Below are positions 10,700-12,677 of a stretch of DNA of 12,677 bases, piece after piece (position 1 is the stretch's first letter; every line of letters starts with the position of its first letter). The DNA is taken from assembly GCA_003157195.1 (NCBI GenBank), contig PMIU01000034.1:1-12677 (forward strand), given 5' to 3'. The notes beneath the pieces are model-generated. The model made no database searches and was not told the DNA's origin. It saw only the letters and a program-made list of their open reading frames with translations. Origin of the DNA: Candidatus Nomurabacteria bacterium. GTDB taxonomy: Bacteria; Patescibacteriota; Minisyncoccia; Phycocordibacterales; UBA9973. The translations under genes were made by a program, and so were the position numbers.

Positions 10700-11970
10700 T
10701 GCAAAATTTCTGGAATAAAATAAAATTAATTTGGACGGACAAAACATTGCGCATGAGAGTTTTGTTCGTGCTTTTTGCGTTGGTGGTTTTCCGATTACTT
10801 GCCGCCATTCCGATACCAGGCATTGATACAGTGGAGTTGAACAGATTTCTTTCCAACAACCAATTTTTCGGTATCTTAAACATTTTCTCTGGCGGCGGAT
10901 TGACCAATCTTTCCATTATTATGCTCGGCGTAGGTCCATACATTACTGGCTCGATTATTATGCAACTTCTTACCATTATGGTGCCTTCTTTGAAGCGCAT
11001 TTATCATGAAGAAGGAGAAGCGGGACGAAGAAAATTTACCCAATATGGCAGGCTCCTGACTGTGCCCCTGGCTGCTATTCAAGGTTTCAGTCTTTTGTAT
11101 ATTTTGGAAAAGCAAAATATTTTGGTTAATTTGACCGCTTTTAATCGCATCACCGATTTGTTTATTGTTATTGCCGGCTCGGTACTTTTGATGTGGATTG
11201 GCGAATTGGTTTCCGAGTTTGGTATCGGCAATGGCGTGTCGCTCATCATCTTTGCCGGTATTGTTTCCCGCCTGCCGGCTTGGGTCAGCCAGCATGTTTT
11301 CACTTTTGATGTTTCGCAAGTTCCTTTGTACTTGGTCTTCGCTGTTGTCGGAGTGTTAATCTTGGCAGGCATTGTACTTGTTACCGAAGCGGAGAGGCCT
11401 ATTCCTGTTACTTATGCCAAACGTGTCCGTGGTATGAAGATGTACGGCGGTGGTTCCACTTATCTGCCTTTGCGCGTAAATCAAGCCGGAGTTATTCCGA
11501 TAATTTTCGCCTTGTCCATTTTGCTTTTCCCGCAAATGATTGGAACTTTTCTGGCCAGATACACCAATATAATTCTCTCAAAGATTTCCCACATCTTGCT
11601 CGCTTTCAACCAGACATCAGTGTTGTACGCAATCTTGTATTTTATTTTTGTATTTATGTTTACGTACTTTTACACAGCGGTTACTTTTGATCCGGAAGCG
11701 CTTTCCGAAAATCTGCAAAAAAACGGCGCGTTCATTCCGGGCATTCGCCCAGGCCCATCCACTTCGTCTTATATCTCAAATGTCCTCTCTCGCATTACCT
11801 TACTCGGAGCCGTATTCCTGGGCTTTATAGCCGTTTTGCCACTTATAATGCAACACATCACCGGAGACACGACTTTTGCTCTAGGTGGCACCTCGGTGCT
11901 CATCGTTGTCTCCGTAGTTCTAGACTTAATTAAAAAAGTCGACGCGCAGGTTTCTATGAGAGAGTACTAA
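10699..11970 (+). CDS. secY: Preprotein translocase channel subunit SecY
   Basis: The 423-residue product is of usual length with ten predicted membrane helices, roughly 19-38, 72-94, 118-137, 152-172, 176-196, 208-229, 264-285, 309-328, 363-384 and 396-412. Signatures: RLLAAIPIPGID (32-43), the GGGLTNLSI plug region (65-73), GVGPYITGSIIMQLL (77-91), EFGIGNGVSLIIFAGIV (173-189), ERPIPVTYAKR (232-242) and the cytosolic loop GAFIPGIRPGPSTSSYI (343-359) that contacts SecA and the ribosome. SecY forms the inner-membrane pore for secreted and membrane proteins, including the prepilin here. Its ATG overlaps the rplO stop by one base, so translation is coupled. The C-tail after VDAQVSMREY is short. 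The last 17 bases overlap the opposite-strand kinase gene. Confidence 0.98.
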   Translation: MQNFWNKIKLIWTDKTLRMRVLFVLFALVVFRLLAAIPIPGIDTVELNRFLSNNQFFGILNIFSGGGLTNLSIIMLGVGPYITGSIIMQLLTIMVPSLKRIYHEEGEAGRRKFTQYGRLLTVPLAAIQGFSLLYILEKQNILVNLTAFNRITDLFIVIAGSVLLMWIGELVSEFGIGNGVSLIIFAGIVSRLPAWVSQHVFTFDVSQVPLYLVFAVVGVLILAGIVLVTEAERPIPVTYAKRVRGMKMYGGGSTYLPLRVNQAGVIPIIFALSILLFPQMIGTFLARYTNIILSKISHILLAFNQTSVLYAILYFIFVFMFTYFYTAVTFDPEALSENLQKNGAFIPGIRPGPSTSSYISNVLSRITLLGAVFLGFIAVLPLIMQHITGDTTFALGGTSVLIVVSVVLDLIKKVDAQVSMREY

Positions 11971-12562
11971 TTTTATATTTCTCAATTTCTTTTAAAATAT
12001 CTTTTGTAACTTTTGAAATTGGTTGATTGCCGTTGATTGTTTTTAGTTTGTTTAAGCTTTTAAAATATTTTACTGTTTTGCCGACTTGGTCTTTGTGCCA
12101 GGCAATACGCACAGCTATGAGTTTCTTATTATCAAATACTTTATAAATCGCTTTCATATTTCCCTTACTTCTGGCTATTGAGCGCTTATACACTTCTTTG
12201 TCGGGCAAAGTGATGTATAAAGCCAAAAAATCCTGATTTGCTTTATTTAGAATTTTTTTAACAAGCAGTGCTTCCGGTTTCAATCTTGGTCCTCCCAGGA
12301 AAAGCAAATTTTTATTCTTAGGTTTGTCATTTATTTCTTTAACCAAAAACCTCTGCATCAAAATAGTTGGGAGTGGATGTCCTTTTCCAGATGTGTGTCT
12401 AGCCCATTTCCCATTTTTACTTTTCTCTTTTAGAAGATTTCGAGAATATACACCCGTTTCTACAAATTTTAACGCGTATTTCTTTTTTAGAATATTTGCC
12501 TGGGTTTCTTTGCCGGAGGCAATCATTCCCAAAAGTACTATATTAAAGCCAAGTTTTTTCAT
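11954..12562 (-). CDS. Divergent adenylate-kinase-like P-loop nucleotide kinase
   Basis: The 202-residue protein has an Adk-type P-loop GMIASGKET (12-20; standard GxPGxGKGT). ETGVYSR (35-41) matches the AMP-site TGDxxR with Asp replaced by Val, and FLGGPR (88-93) matches DGFPR. Arg127, Arg131, Asp144 and Arg152 fit the ATP-lid and catalytic arginine pattern, and INGNQPISKV (176-185) the usual IDGxxxxxxV end. The insertion-type zinc lid is absent, as in short Adks. It probably phosphorylates a nucleoside monophosphate with ATP in the cytoplasm, but substrate is uncertain given the changed AMP-site residues. adk normally follows secY on the same strand; here it is inverted and overlaps secY tail to tail by 17 bases, with no terminator between. 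Confidence 0.8.
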   Translation of the reverse strand: MKKLGFNIVLLGMIASGKETQANILKKKYALKFVETGVYSRNLLKEKSKNGKWARHTSGKGHPLPTILMQRFLVKEINDKPKNKNLLFLGGPRLKPEALLVKKILNKANQDFLALYITLPDKEVYKRSIARSKGNMKAIYKVFDNKKLIAVRIAWHKDQVGKTVKYFKSLNKLKTINGNQPISKVTKDILKEIEKYKISTLS

Positions 12563-12568
12563 ATGTAC

Positions 12569-12598
12569 ATTAAAGCATATACCCCCTCTCCTTTACAA
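12569..12598 (-). promoter_or_regulatory. Candidate repeat-borne promoter of the kinase gene
   Basis: On the minus strand TTGTAA (12598-12593) and TTTAAT (12574-12569) are 18 bases apart, the same spacing as at 7072-7101. The intervening AGGAGAGGGGG comes from the same repeat family. The predicted start falls within a few bases of the ATG (12562), implying a nearly leaderless message. Both boxes are imperfect. Confidence 0.4.
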
Positions 12599-12640
12599 GC
12601 TAGAATGATTCTCCTCTTGAGGAGTACCCTCTAGGGGGAG
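12582..12640. repeat. CT-rich repeat with inner hairpin at the window end
   Basis: CCCCCT (12582-12587) can pair with AGGGGG (12633-12638), enclosing a perfect CTCCTC-TT-GAGGAG hairpin (12611-12624). The 12583-12600 part is 17 of 18 identical, on the opposite strand, to 7071-7088. The rest of 12563-12677 holds no gene; a GGCGC-AA-GCGCC hairpin lies at 12663-12674 and the window ends within this non-coding stretch. Confidence 0.7.
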
Positions 12641-12677
12641 GTGGAATGAATTTATCCACCCCGGCGCAAGCGCCACC

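Noticed and set aside
1..12677. CRISPR array, tRNA genes, or UGA recoding as in Gracilibacteria
   Set aside because: No regularly spaced repeats or tRNA cloverleaf were seen, and conserved glycines are encoded by GGN with no in-frame UGA in any ribosomal gene.

Overview
The window is a long ribosomal-protein cluster (the bacterial S10, spc and start of alpha order) from what looks like a Candidate Phyla Radiation (Patescibacteria) bacterium, most likely Parcubacteria-like. The reasons are: no rpmD (uL30) between rpsE and rplO; several truncated or extended ribosomal proteins; almost no Shine-Dalgarno sequences; many short intergenic palindromes; a type IV prepilin-like gene wedged into the cluster. 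Lineage is inferred; no rRNA is present to test it. The standard bacterial code fits throughout.

Layout. Block 1 (1-2700): the 3' end of rpsJ, then rplC, rplD, rplW and rplB, closed by a strong intrinsic terminator. A 680-base gap (2701-3383) follows. It is GC-richer than its surroundings and holds two promoter-to-terminator units with no convincing protein. Block 2 (3328-7032): starts at a strong extended -10 promoter and carries rpsS, rplV, rpsC, rplP, rpmC, rpsQ, rplN, rplX and rplE. Two non-ribosomal genes come next: an unknown single-span membrane protein (7108-7506) and a prepilin (7513-8022). Block 3 (8029-11970): starts at a promoter sharing 12 identical bases with that of block 2 and carries rpsN, rpsH, rplF, rplR, rpsE, rplO and secY. 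A divergent adenylate-kinase-like gene then runs on the opposite strand and overlaps the end of secY tail to tail.

How it works together: the proteins build both ribosomal subunits, and SecY forms the membrane channel that receives nascent chains. The normally continuous operon is cut into at least three transcription segments, so the usual single autoregulatory circuits must be arranged differently.

Most notable observation: a 45-base palindromic element occurs twice (4824-4868 and 10312-10356), 41 of 45 bases identical, inside the 3' coding ends of rpsC and rpsE. The two copies are read in different frames, so 15 extra codons were added to each protein without breaking it. This resembles the in-gene palindromic elements of Rickettsia, but here in ribosomal protein genes of a presumed CPR bacterium. 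Different palindromes fill almost every intergenic gap over 60 bases, and one CT-rich family seems to supply promoters to the genes it precedes.
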